The notes beneath the pieces are model-generated. The model saw only the letters and a list, made by a program, of their open reading frames with translations, had not been told where the DNA came from and did no database searches. From SZAS-79 sp964599095 (GTDB lineage Bacteria; Pseudomonadota; Gammaproteobacteria; Burkholderiales; SG8-39), in contig CAZREB010000007.1 in NCBI GenBank assembly GCA_964599095.1, forward strand, positions 186,001 through 250,000: a DNA stretch of 64,000 nt. Direction: 5' to 3'. Below are positions 43,801 through 50,521 of the stretch, one piece after another. The first letter of the stretch is position 1; every line of letters begins with the position of its first letter. The position numbers and the translations under genes were made by a program.

Positions 43801-45301
43801 ACCGGTGATTCCTGAACGCCTGCGCAAGCGCTGGACGCGAGAGGACGCGGCCAGGGAACTGCTGCGCGGGCGCCTCGACGTGCTGGGCCCGGTGACGGCG
43901 CGCGGGCTTGCGGATTCGCTGGGCCTGCAAGGCACCTCGCTCGCCGATGCGTCATTGATTGCGCTGGAAGTCGAAGGCAAGGTGCTGCGCGGACGGTTCA
44001 CGCCGGAAGCGAATATCGCCGGCGCGCCGCTGGAGTGGTGCGATCGGCGGCTGCTGGCCCGAATCCACCGGTACACGATCAGCCGGTTGCGCTCGGAAAT
44101 CGAGGCCGTCACGGCGGCCGATTTCATGCGGTTCCTGCTGCATTGGCAGCACCTGGCCGAAGGCGAACGCATGAAGGGCCCGGAAGGCACCGCGGCGGTC
44201 ATCGAGCAACTCGACGGCGTCGAGGTTGCTGCGGGCGCATGGGAGCAGGACGTGCTCGCGGGCAGGGTGGAAGACTACGGGCCGGAGCATCTCGACAGGC
44301 TGTGCCTCGCGGGCCGCGTGGCGTGGGGACGTATCACGCCGGCTGAGCAGGCGCGCTCGCCGTTGAAAAGTTCGCCCATGGCATTGATGATGCGGCAGCA
44401 TGCTTCAGTCTGGCGTTCGGCCGCGACCGGTAACGCAGGCGACCTGGGCTCGGAGGCGCGCACCGTCCACGAATTGCTCGCACGGCGCGGCGCGTCGTTC
44501 TTCGACGAACTCGTCACTGGCTCCGGCCTGCTCAAGACGCAGGTGGAGCGTGCGCTCGGCGAACTCGCAGGCCTGGGCATGGTGACGGCCGACAGCTTCA
44601 GCGGGCTGCGGGCCTTGCTCGCGCCGCCCGACAAGCGAAGGAGCCTGAACTCGCGCGGCCGGAAGACCGCTGCCTGCGGCGTAGACACCGCCGGCCGCTG
44701 GTCGCTGCTCGAATCCACCGGCGGGGTCGAGCCTGCCGACGAGGCGGCACGCATCGAAACGATCGTCCGCGTCCTGTTGAAGCGCTACGGCGTCCTGTTC
44801 CGTGCATTGCTGGCACGCGAAACTCGCCTGCCGCCTTGGCGCGACCTGGCGCTCGTCTGCCGGAAGCTGGAGGCGCGCGGCGAGATCCGAGGCGGGCGGT
44901 TCGTCAAGGGATTCGGCGGGGAACAGTTCGCATTGCCGGAGGCGGTCGGGCGGCTTCGCGCGATCCGCAAGCAGGAGAAATCCGGCGCGATGGTCGCGAT
45001 CTCGGCTGCGGATCCGCTGAACCTGGTCGGTGTGCTGACGCCCGAGGCGCGCGTGCCTGCGATCACCGGCAACCGCGTGCTGTTCCGCGACGGCGTGCCG
45101 ATCGCGGCGCTCGAAGGCGGCGAAGTGCGTCGCCTGGCCGCGACCGACTTGAGCGAGGACACGCTGCGCACGCTGTTCTGGCGCCGCTCGGACACCGACA
45201 TCAAGTTGCGAATTCCGGCATTGGCAAAAGCGCGCGTCAGCCAGCGATTGATGCACGGGGGTGCGGCGATCCGTGCCAAGCCTGCGCCGGTACGCCACTG
45301 A
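40889..45301 (+). CDS. lhr: Lhr-type DEAD/DEAH helicase
   Basis: This very large superfamily 2 helicase of about 1470 residues is of the Lhr ('long helicase-related') type, linked to DNA repair or RNA processing. RecA domain 1 has the Q-like PTEAQVEGW, Walker A APTGSGKT, YVSPLKALS, TTPESLYLLL and Walker B VDEIHAVL. Domain 2 has IFVNTRRLAERM, ATASLELGIDIGHVDLV and motif VI QRIGRSGH. The winged-helix and Lhr-core beta domain follow, and a long C-terminal extension (after about residue 880) contains YRRATEVRNADD-like and winged-helix-like segments typical of Lhr-CTD. The start at 40889 is uncertain; an ATG at 40919 (MLPTDFHPVL) fits homologues equally well, and the frame is open to 40808. Confidence 0.92.
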   Translation: MTSGNFRPPAMLPTDFHPVLQKWWAARFACPDGIRPPTEAQVEGWKAIRSGGHALIAAPTGSGKTLAAFLTAIDTLFREGLEKDLPDEVRVIYVSPLKALSADIHKNLAEPRREIRRLAEDEGLPPVRITAAVRSSDTPQSERAAMLRKPPHILVTTPESLYLLLTAEKSRAMLATATVVIVDEIHAVLPTRRGAHLALSLERLDHVCGRRLQRIGLSATQKPIEVVARFLVGAGNGECAIVDRGHKRAMDLAIEVPGSPLEAVMSHEVWQEIYEKLVALVQAHRTTLIFVNTRRLAERMAHQLSERIGAGNVAAHHGSLAKDVRLSAEARLREGGLKVLVATASLELGIDIGHVDLVCQVSSPHRIATLLQRIGRSGHTVTGLPKGRIFPLTRDDLLECAAMLHAAKSGELDHVSIPEAPVDVLAQQVVAEAGAQEWGEEALYQLFRQAHPYRNLARDRFEEVVRMLAIGFAGKRGQRAALIHYDAVHRKLRARPGSRMTAILSGGAIPEVFDYRVVLEPEGQSIGTLNEDFAIESLPGDVFQLGNTSWRILQINGGVVRVADAQGQPPSMPFWLGEAPSRSDEVSAAVSALRARADMLLPGPDAPRAAGALDRAVALFEEEYGLPNSAAVQAAEYLAEGKRALGVIPTADTLVLERFFDESGGMQLVLHAPLGSRVNKAWGLALRKKFCHTFNFELQAAATEDGLILSLGPAHSFALDEVFRYLHPNTVRETLVQAVLASPIFETRWRWVTTLALAVPRSRNGTKLAPQIQRMIAEEILASVFPEAAACQDNIQGAREVPDHPLVDQVMRDCLEEAMDLPRLTGYLKRIFAGEVRCVGRDTPEPSVFCHEILNSEVYTFLDDAPLEERKARAVYTRRATEVRNADDLGALDAAAIERVRIEAWPEAGNPDELHDALLLAGFIRREEALPGWQPHFEALVAAGRAHDAAGYWVAVERFDELDAVIPQAVEPVIPERLRKRWTREDAARELLRGRLDVLGPVTARGLADSLGLQGTSLADASLIALEVEGKVLRGRFTPEANIAGAPLEWCDRRLLARIHRYTISRLRSEIEAVTAADFMRFLLHWQHLAEGERMKGPEGTAAVIEQLDGVEVAAGAWEQDVLAGRVEDYGPEHLDRLCLAGRVAWGRITPAEQARSPLKSSPMALMMRQHASVWRSAATGNAGDLGSEARTVHELLARRGASFFDELVTGSGLLKTQVERALGELAGLGMVTADSFSGLRALLAPPDKRRSLNSRGRKTAACGVDTAGRWSLLESTGGVEPADEAARIETIVRVLLKRYGVLFRALLARETRLPPWRDLALVCRKLEARGEIRGGRFVKGFGGEQFALPEAVGRLRAIRKQEKSGAMVAISAADPLNLVGVLTPEARVPAITGNRVLFRDGVPIAALEGGEVRRLAATDLSEDTLRTLFWRRSDTDIKLRIPALAKARVSQRLMHGGAAIRAKPAPVRH

Positions 45302-45362
45302 ATGTACTGATACCGGTACACAGACTGGCCTGGGAGGCGCGCCACCATTGGATGTCGTAATT

Positions 45363-45379
45363 CGAAAGTTCGACTTTCG
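45363..45379. promoter_or_regulatory. Candidate MarR operator palindrome
   Basis: CGAAAGT (45363-45369) and ACTTTCG (45373-45379) are perfect inverted arms with a three-base spacer, 45 bases before the ATG of the MarR gene. MarR proteins commonly bind such palindromes upstream of their own gene. A second, weaker repeat (TGTAC/GTACA) lies near 45304-45321. Confidence 0.5.
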
Positions 45380-45424
45380 CCATTCAGTTTGGCCGTCCGG
45401 CGGGTTCGAACGTAAAATGCGCCC

Positions 45425-46000
45425 ATGAAGCACACGGCACTGCGCAGGGGCCTTCGGTCCGACCTCGAGCATCCTTGGCGGCACGAGAACCTCGGCCGGT
45501 TGCTGCTGGCGAGCGTCATCAACTGGCAGGACGTGCTCGTCCTCGGCCTGCAGAAGAAGGGCTTCCGTAATTTTCGCGCGAGCCACATGAACCTGCTGCG
45601 CCACATCGACTTCGAGGGCACGCGCATCAGCGAGATCGCGCGTCGCTCGCGGGTCAGCAAGCAGACCGTCGGCGAGCTGATCGCGGGTTGCGAAGCCGAG
45701 AAGCTGGTGAAAGTCGTTCCGGACGCTTCCGACGGGCGCGCAAAGCTCGTCAAGTTCACCGGGCTGGGCAAGTCCATCATCGTCGCCGAGCGCGAGATCA
45801 TGGAGAAGATGGATGCGCAGCTTGCCGAGCTGCTGGGCGGCGAGCGCCTGGCGCAGTTGCGCGAGATGCTCGCGGTTCTCGCCAAGGGGACCGCGCCGCT
45901 CGTCGGCGCGACCGCATCGGTCAAGCGGGAGAGGCGGGGAGGGCCCAGGTCGACTGCGAAAGCGCGTCGACCGCGGACGCAAGCGCGGCAGGGGCGATAA
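45425..46000 (+). CDS. MarR family transcriptional regulator
   Basis: This 191-residue winged-helix regulator has recognition-helix segment ISEIARRSRVSKQTVGELI and wing VVPDASDGRAKLVKFTGLG. The C terminus carries an Arg-rich tail (KRERRGGPRS) that may add nonspecific DNA binding. The gene converges on the NicX-like gene and the two coding regions overlap by 80 bases, so reading of one may interfere with the other. In nicotinate degradation by pseudomonads the ring-cleavage genes are also controlled by a MarR protein (NicR), which makes control of the adjacent operon plausible. The 17-base palindrome upstream suggests autoregulation. Confidence 0.88.
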   Translation: MKHTALRRGLRSDLEHPWRHENLGRLLLASVINWQDVLVLGLQKKGFRNFRASHMNLLRHIDFEGTRISEIARRSRVSKQTVGELIAGCEAEKLVKVVPDASDGRAKLVKFTGLGKSIIVAEREIMEKMDAQLAELLGGERLAQLREMLAVLAKGTAPLVGATASVKRERRGGPRSTAKARRPRTQARQGR

Positions 46001-46982
46001 CCCGGCCGTCGCGCACGACCTGCTCGTTTTCGATCCACAACGACTGCGAGGCGACCACGCCGTCCGGGTGGTTCTCGCCGCCGCCCGGCTCCCACCACGG
46101 GATGCCCAGCCCGATCGCGTTCGCGCCGATGCTGCGGATGTCCTCGACGAACGAGTGCCCGCAGAATCGCGCAGCAGGATGGAACCCGCAGGTCAGGTGG
46201 ATTACGCGGCCATACCCGCCATTGCCGGCCGCACGTTTCAGCGCACGCTCCGTGACGGCCGCATGGTCGCGCACATGCCGCACCGCGCGGATCTCGCCGT
46301 CGACTTCGAGGACGATCGGCTCGGGTGTCAGCGAGTAGTACTCGTGGAAGATCGCATCCAGCGCGATCGTGCCCCGCACGCTTTCGGTTTCAGGATAGAA
46401 AATGCACGAGCCCATTACGGTGGAGGAGCCGGGCTTGTCCGCATGGCGGGACTTGCTCCCGCCGGGCCGGCCGAGCCGGAAAGTGAAATCCGTGCCGGAC
46501 ACGCTCGAGACCCGGCAGGGAGCACCGCTGTTGGAAGCCATCAGGCCGTCGAACAACCGTTGGGCCTCGAACAGGCGATCCAGATCGATGCTGCCGTACA
46601 TCCGCTGCAATCCGCCGGCGCCGAGGTCGCCGAGCAGCAGGTACCTCGCCCGGCCGGCCTTCATCGCGCGGTCGTGGGCGTTGGAGCCCGCCATGTACGG
46701 GAAGGTCATGTCGAACCAGACGTCGGCCTTTTCCGCCGCAGCGGCGAGAGGCTCCGGGATGTACCGGTCGGCGAGCAGCCCCTGGTAGGGCAGCTTGGGA
46801 ATCAGGCAGAGCATGGTTTTTGCGCCGACCGCCGCCGCTGCCGCAAGAACTGCGTTTACCGCGGCTTGGTCCGTGCCGGAGTCTGCAGTCACGAGCACGG
46901 ATTCGCCGGCGCGGGTGCAAAACTGGCCTGAGACCATCGCGCGCGCGGCGGCGGCTGTTTCCACGGCGGGCCAGGCAAGCAT
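45921..46982 (-). CDS. NicX-like dioxygenase / M29 peptidase-like protein
   Basis: This 353-residue protein belongs to the M29 aminopeptidase-like superfamily that includes 2,5-dihydroxypyridine 5,6-dioxygenase (NicX). The C-terminal H-x-D of NicX, part of its iron site, is matched by GENHPDGVVASQSLWIE, and the family segment SGTDFTFRLGRPGG precedes it. A ring-cleaving dioxygenase is more likely here than a peptidase, because the two genes before it in the operon encode a Rieske oxygenase and an alpha/beta hydrolase. The ATG at 46982 overlaps the hydrolase stop codon (TGATG); a longer frame to 47051 was rejected for that reason. The 3' end overlaps the convergent MarR gene by 80 bases. Confidence 0.78.
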   Translation of the reverse strand: MLAWPAVETAAAARAMVSGQFCTRAGESVLVTADSGTDQAAVNAVLAAAAAVGAKTMLCLIPKLPYQGLLADRYIPEPLAAAAEKADVWFDMTFPYMAGSNAHDRAMKAGRARYLLLGDLGAGGLQRMYGSIDLDRLFEAQRLFDGLMASNSGAPCRVSSVSGTDFTFRLGRPGGSKSRHADKPGSSTVMGSCIFYPETESVRGTIALDAIFHEYYSLTPEPIVLEVDGEIRAVRHVRDHAAVTERALKRAAGNGGYGRVIHLTCGFHPAARFCGHSFVEDIRSIGANAIGLGIPWWEPGGGENHPDGVVASQSLWIENEQVVRDGRVIAPAALASAVDALSQSTWALPASPA

Positions 46983-47809
46983 CAGGAAAGGAACCGGCGG
47001 ACCAGGGCGTTGTACTCCGCCGGGTACTCCATCATCGGCATGTGGGCGCAATGCTCGAAAACGAAGAGTTCTGCGTTAGGCATGCGCTCTACCGCGGCTA
47101 CCGCGCTCTCGTAGATGCCGCCCTTGTCGTCGCGGCCCCAGACGACGAGCGTGGGCACGTCGATCTTTTCCAGCCGGTCGAGGATGCGGAACGGGCGGAA
47201 GCGCTCGGGCTGGCGCATCGTGGAAACCGCCTCCTCCCAACAAGCGACGGCCCAGGGCTGCGCATAGCACAGCGGAAGGATCGTCAGCAACTCGCAGGGC
47301 AGGCACTTGGGGTCGAGCACTGTGCCGGTGAGCCGCTCGCGCCACATTTCGGGCGAGGACTCCGCCAGCTTGGGCCGGTAATTGGCGTAGATCCGATCGG
47401 TGAAGGCGGTGAGCTGCGCCTCGGTATTGAACGCCGAGCCGCTGCCGTTGACGATCAGGCGATCCACGCGCGTGCGATCGCGCAGGAAGAGGTTGATCGC
47501 GATCAGCGCGCCATACGAGCTGCCGCACAGCGTGACGCGGTCGATGCCGAGGGTGGCAAGCAAATCGCCCAAGTGCGCGATCTTCGCGTCGATGCCGACC
47601 GGCAATCCATCTTTGGGGCGGGTGAAGCCGTGGCCGAGGAGGTCGACGGCGATCACGCGATAGTCGCGCGCCAGTTCGTCGATGTTCTTCACCCAGATCT
47701 CCGAGGTCAGGCTCAGGCCGTGCACCAGCACCAGCTCGGGCGCGCCCGGTTCGCCCGCCATCAGGCAGCGGGTGGCGACACCGCCGACGTCCACGAATCG
47801 GGTCAGCAC
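46982..47809 (-). CDS. Alpha/beta hydrolase of a ring-cleavage operon
   Basis: This 275-residue alpha/beta hydrolase has oxyanion strand LVLVHGLSLTSEIW, the VIAVDLLGHGFTRP segment, nucleophile elbow CGSSYGALIA with the catalytic serine, acidic strand LVVWGRDDKGG and catalytic histidine in EHCAHMPMMEYP. It resembles meta-cleavage-product hydrolases (MhpC type), and its context matches NicD, which deformylates N-formylmaleamate. A GTG start at 47809 is chosen because it lies one base after the Rieske stop codon; the open frame extends further only inside the Rieske gene. The stop overlaps the NicX-like ATG. It probably hydrolyses the product of ring opening. Confidence 0.85.
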   Translation of the reverse strand: MLTRFVDVGGVATRCLMAGEPGAPELVLVHGLSLTSEIWVKNIDELARDYRVIAVDLLGHGFTRPKDGLPVGIDAKIAHLGDLLATLGIDRVTLCGSSYGALIAINLFLRDRTRVDRLIVNGSGSAFNTEAQLTAFTDRIYANYRPKLAESSPEMWRERLTGTVLDPKCLPCELLTILPLCYAQPWAVACWEEAVSTMRQPERFRPFRILDRLEKIDVPTLVVWGRDDKGGIYESAVAAVERMPNAELFVFEHCAHMPMMEYPAEYNALVRRFLS

Positions 47810-47810
47810 T

Positions 47811-48962
47811 TCAGTGCCTGTCCGCGAAAATTCGGTCCAGGTAGCCGTTGAGCACGTGCTGCACGCCGCGTTCCAGGTTCGCCATCCGGCCCGGCACGAA
47901 ATTCCTCGAGCCGAGGCCATTCTGCAACGAGCGCAGCATTTCGGCGTCTTCGGACAAGACCCGCTGCTGGAACTCGCGGTAGGCCTCGACCTTCTCGGCG
48001 AAGCCCGGCTGGTCGAAGTAGATCCTGGGGAGCAGCGTATAGACGATCACGCGGCTCTTGGTCAGCGAAAGCGGCCAGGTCACATAAGGGTGCACGTCGT
48101 CCACGCGGCCGAAGAGGGTGAAATTCGGTGCGAGCAACCCGGAGACCGAGTAGCTCTCGGGCTTGTCCTCCATCCAGGGCATGCGTCCGAAGACCGGCTT
48201 CTTGGAGAACGTGGAAGGCCCGGAGTTGTACTCGGCCACGTACCCGCCGCGCGGCCGCGGCGAGAACTTGTACGCCTCCTTGGTGAAGTCGCGGCCGTTG
48301 GTCGTCGTGTGGACCACGTTGACGTGGTAGAAGTCGATGAAATTCTCGACCACGATCTTCCAGTTGCAGTCGACTTCGCAGACGGTCTTGACCGCCAGCC
48401 GGCAGTCTTCCTGCCGCAGGTAGCCGAAATCCTGCTCCAGCGTGGCGACGTGCTTCGCCAGCGGCGGGGCGTCCTTGTCGAAGGTGATGAAGATCCAGCC
48501 CTTCCAGAGCTCGCAGCGGATCGCCGGCAGCCGGCAGGTGTCGAAGTCGAAATTCTCGGACTCGCGCATCAGCGGGGCGCCGATGAGCTTGCCCGACAGG
48601 TCGTAGGTCCAGCCGTGGAACGGGCAGTTGAGCGCGCGCTTGTTGCCGGTGCCGGTGCAGATCTCCACGCCGCGATGCAGGCAGATGTTGGCGAAGGCGT
48701 TGATCCGGCCCTGCTTGTCGCGCACCAGCAGCACCGGCTCGTCGAGGATCCGCAGGGCGGTGTAGTCGCCCGCGTTCGGGATCTCCTCTTCCCGGCCGAC
48801 CGCCAGCCAGTCGCGCATGAAGATCTGCTCTTTCTCGAGCCGGAAGAGTTCGGGGGAGGTGTAGATCTCGGCCGGCGCATGCCGCGCGGCTTCCACCGGG
48901 CGGTGGGTCTGGTCGAAGTCCGGGTGGCCGGGCCTGAAGAAGTCGAGCTTTTCCGGAATCAT
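47811..48962 (-). CDS. Rieske non-heme iron oxygenase, alpha subunit
   Basis: This 383-residue ring-hydroxylating oxygenase subunit has Rieske cluster ligands in CLHRGVEIC and CPFHGWTYD (C-x-H ... C-x2-H). The mononuclear iron site is in VENFIDFYHVNVVHT, with the two histidines, and a distal aspartate is expected near the C terminus. It should oxygenate or demethylate an aromatic or N-heteroaromatic ring using two electrons from a reductase, and no reductase or beta subunit is adjacent. It is the first gene of a coupled three-gene operon leading to a hydrolase and a NicX-like dioxygenase, and is divergent from a TctC gene with an 83-base shared promoter region. Confidence 0.93.
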   Translation of the reverse strand: MIPEKLDFFRPGHPDFDQTHRPVEAARHAPAEIYTSPELFRLEKEQIFMRDWLAVGREEEIPNAGDYTALRILDEPVLLVRDKQGRINAFANICLHRGVEICTGTGNKRALNCPFHGWTYDLSGKLIGAPLMRESENFDFDTCRLPAIRCELWKGWIFITFDKDAPPLAKHVATLEQDFGYLRQEDCRLAVKTVCEVDCNWKIVVENFIDFYHVNVVHTTTNGRDFTKEAYKFSPRPRGGYVAEYNSGPSTFSKKPVFGRMPWMEDKPESYSVSGLLAPNFTLFGRVDDVHPYVTWPLSLTKSRVIVYTLLPRIYFDQPGFAEKVEAYREFQQRVLSEDAEMLRSLQNGLGSRNFVPGRMANLERGVQHVLNGYLDRIFADRH

Positions 48963-48989
48963 CGCATCTCCGCTTGCAAGAAAAGGTCA

Positions 48990-49001
48990 GGTAACCTTAC
49001 C
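48990..49001. promoter_or_regulatory. GGTAA-cc-TTACC inverted repeat in a divergent promoter
   Basis: Five-base inverted arms GGTAA and TTACC flank two bases, midway between the divergent Rieske and TctC genes. This is a candidate binding site for a shared regulator, such as the MarR protein at the other end of the operon. It does not resemble that gene's own upstream palindrome, so the link is weak. Confidence 0.35.
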
Positions 49002-49045
49002 ATAATTCGATTTCACCGATCCCCACGGGACGAAGGAGTTCCACC

Positions 49046-50002
49046 ATGCTGAAGTTCGTGATGCTGCTCGCGGCGTTCGCCGCCGTCCCCGCGCTTGCGC
49101 AGGACTATCCGTCCAAGCCGGTCAAGATCGTCGTGACCTACCCGCCGGGCGGCGGGATGGACGTCACAGCGCGCATGCTGAGCGCGCCGCTCGGCGAGCG
49201 CCTCAAGCAAACGGTGATCGTCGAGAACAAGCCCGGCGCGAGCGGCATGATCGGCGCGGACTACGTCGCCAAGTCGGCGCCCGACGGCTACACGGTCGTC
49301 CTTGCCCCGGCGGACACGCATTCGATCAACCCGCACGTGTATTCGAGCATGACCTACGACTCGCGTCGCGATTTCGTCCCGGTCGCAATGCTCGGAAACC
49401 TGCCGATGACGCTGCTGGTGAACCCTGCGCTGCCGGTCAAGAGCGTGGATGACTTCGTCAAGCTGGCCAAGGAGCGGCCGGGCAAGCTCACGTTCGGCTC
49501 GTGGGGCATCGGCAGTTCGAGTCACGTGGCGATGGAGGTCCTGAAGCAGGAGCGAAAGATCGACATGCTGCACGTGCCTTTCACCGGCGCCGCTCCGGCG
49601 ATCGCCGCGGTGGCCGGCGGCCAGATCGACGCGATGATGGCCTCGCTGCCCACCTCGGAGCCGCAGCACGCGGGCGGGAAGGTCAGGATCATCGGCGTCA
49701 CGCCGGTGAAGCGCCCGCCGGGCTCGGCTGTGCTGCCGGAAGCCGGCATGCCGCCGGGTGTGGCGGTGTGGGTAGGGATCCTCGCGCCCGCCAGGACGCC
49801 GCCGGAGATCGTGGCCCGATTGAATCGTGAGTTCAAGGCAGTGCTCGACGACCCGGCAACCCGCGCGCAACTCACCAAGGCGGGGATCGAACCGGTTGCC
49901 TCCGTCGCTTCGCCCCAGGAGTTCAGCAAGTTCTTCAACGATTCGTACGACTTCTGGGGCCGTACCGTGCGCGCGGCCAAGATTTCGGTGGAACTGAAGT
50001 AG
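49046..50002 (+). CDS. TctC/Bug-family periplasmic substrate-binding protein
   Basis: This 318-residue TctC-type binding protein has a signal peptide (MLKFVMLLAAFAAVPALA-Q) and the family opening KIVVTYPPGGGMDVTARML. The segments VVENKPGASGMIGADYVAKS and HVPFTGAAPAIAAVAGGQID line the ligand cleft. It is divergent from the Rieske/hydrolase/dioxygenase operon, which suggests capture of the aromatic or carboxylate substrate of that pathway. No cognate TctAB membrane genes are in the window. GAAGGAG precedes the ATG by a good distance. Confidence 0.92.
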   Translation: MLKFVMLLAAFAAVPALAQDYPSKPVKIVVTYPPGGGMDVTARMLSAPLGERLKQTVIVENKPGASGMIGADYVAKSAPDGYTVVLAPADTHSINPHVYSSMTYDSRRDFVPVAMLGNLPMTLLVNPALPVKSVDDFVKLAKERPGKLTFGSWGIGSSSHVAMEVLKQERKIDMLHVPFTGAAPAIAAVAGGQIDAMMASLPTSEPQHAGGKVRIIGVTPVKRPPGSAVLPEAGMPPGVAVWVGILAPARTPPEIVARLNREFKAVLDDPATRAQLTKAGIEPVASVASPQEFSKFFNDSYDFWGRTVRAAKISVELK

Positions 50003-50053
50003 CGAAGTACTGCGATTCCCGGCGGCGCCCCGTGGCCATCAACCGCCGCGGGA

Positions 50054-50302
50054 TCAACGCGACAGGTACCACCCGGCCAGCGCCAGCAGCACGACAACGA
50101 CGACCCACAGGGCACCGGCACCGGATTTCACCTCCCCGGGTGCCGCCTTGTCGTCGGGTCCGATGCCGGAGGCGTCGACCATGTCCTTGGCTTCCTTGAG
50201 CCCGAGACCGCCCTGCTGGCGAAGGAGCTTGATCGCCTCGACCTTGTTGCCCCGCCTGAGCGCTTCGACGACTGGGGCCGGAAGCCCGGGTTCGGTTGTC
50301 AC
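50054..50302 (-). CDS. Membrane-anchored microprotein with an L7/L12 C-terminal-like domain
   Basis: This 82-residue protein has two parts. Residues about 8-48 (VVEALRRGNKVEAIKLLRQQ, then GLGLKEAKDMVDA) match the helix-turn-helix of the ribosomal protein L7/L12 C-terminal domain, which binds translation factors. Residues about 62-80 (GALWVVVVVLLALAGWYL) form a single transmembrane helix at the C terminus, so the domain should face the cytoplasm as a tail-anchored protein. It is far shorter than L7/L12 and has no stalk-binding N-terminal domain, so it is not a ribosomal protein. Similar small proteins occur in many bacteria without a known role. It stands alone between convergent and divergent genes. 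Confidence 0.78.
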   Translation of the reverse strand: MTTEPGLPAPVVEALRRGNKVEAIKLLRQQGGLGLKEAKDMVDASGIGPDDKAAPGEVKSGAGALWVVVVVLLALAGWYLSR

Positions 50303-50521
50303 GCACCCCCTCCCGTCAGCCGGCGCCGCGCGCCTCGCGCAGGTGGGCAGGCAGTGCGGCGGTCGGCGGGCGCGCTGACATTTGGCAGAACACTGTGGAC
50401 CGTGGCGAGCGCACTCATGGCGCCACTGTACCCCGCCCGATTTCGCATTTGCAAACGTGTAAGCGTCCGCGGCTCTCGATCTGGTAGCGTTCGCATTCTC
50501 AAAAGGAACTGGGAGCGTCGG
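50303..50521. other. Divergent promoter region without a gene
   Basis: About 220 bases separate the microprotein and molybdenum hydroxylase starts. An open frame continuous with the hydroxylase covers it, but its sequence (Arg/Pro/Ser-rich, starting at 50354) does not resemble the family, so I leave it non-coding. No clear promoter or operator could be picked out. Confidence 0.5.

Noticed and set aside
46982..47809. Firm assignment of the hydrolase as NicD
   Set aside because: Context fits, but the sequence resembles general meta-cleavage hydrolases as much as N-formylmaleamate deformylase, so only the fold is claimed.
50054..50302. Ribosomal protein L7/L12 gene
   Set aside because: Only the C-terminal-like domain is present; the N-terminal stalk domain and hinge are missing and a transmembrane helix is attached.
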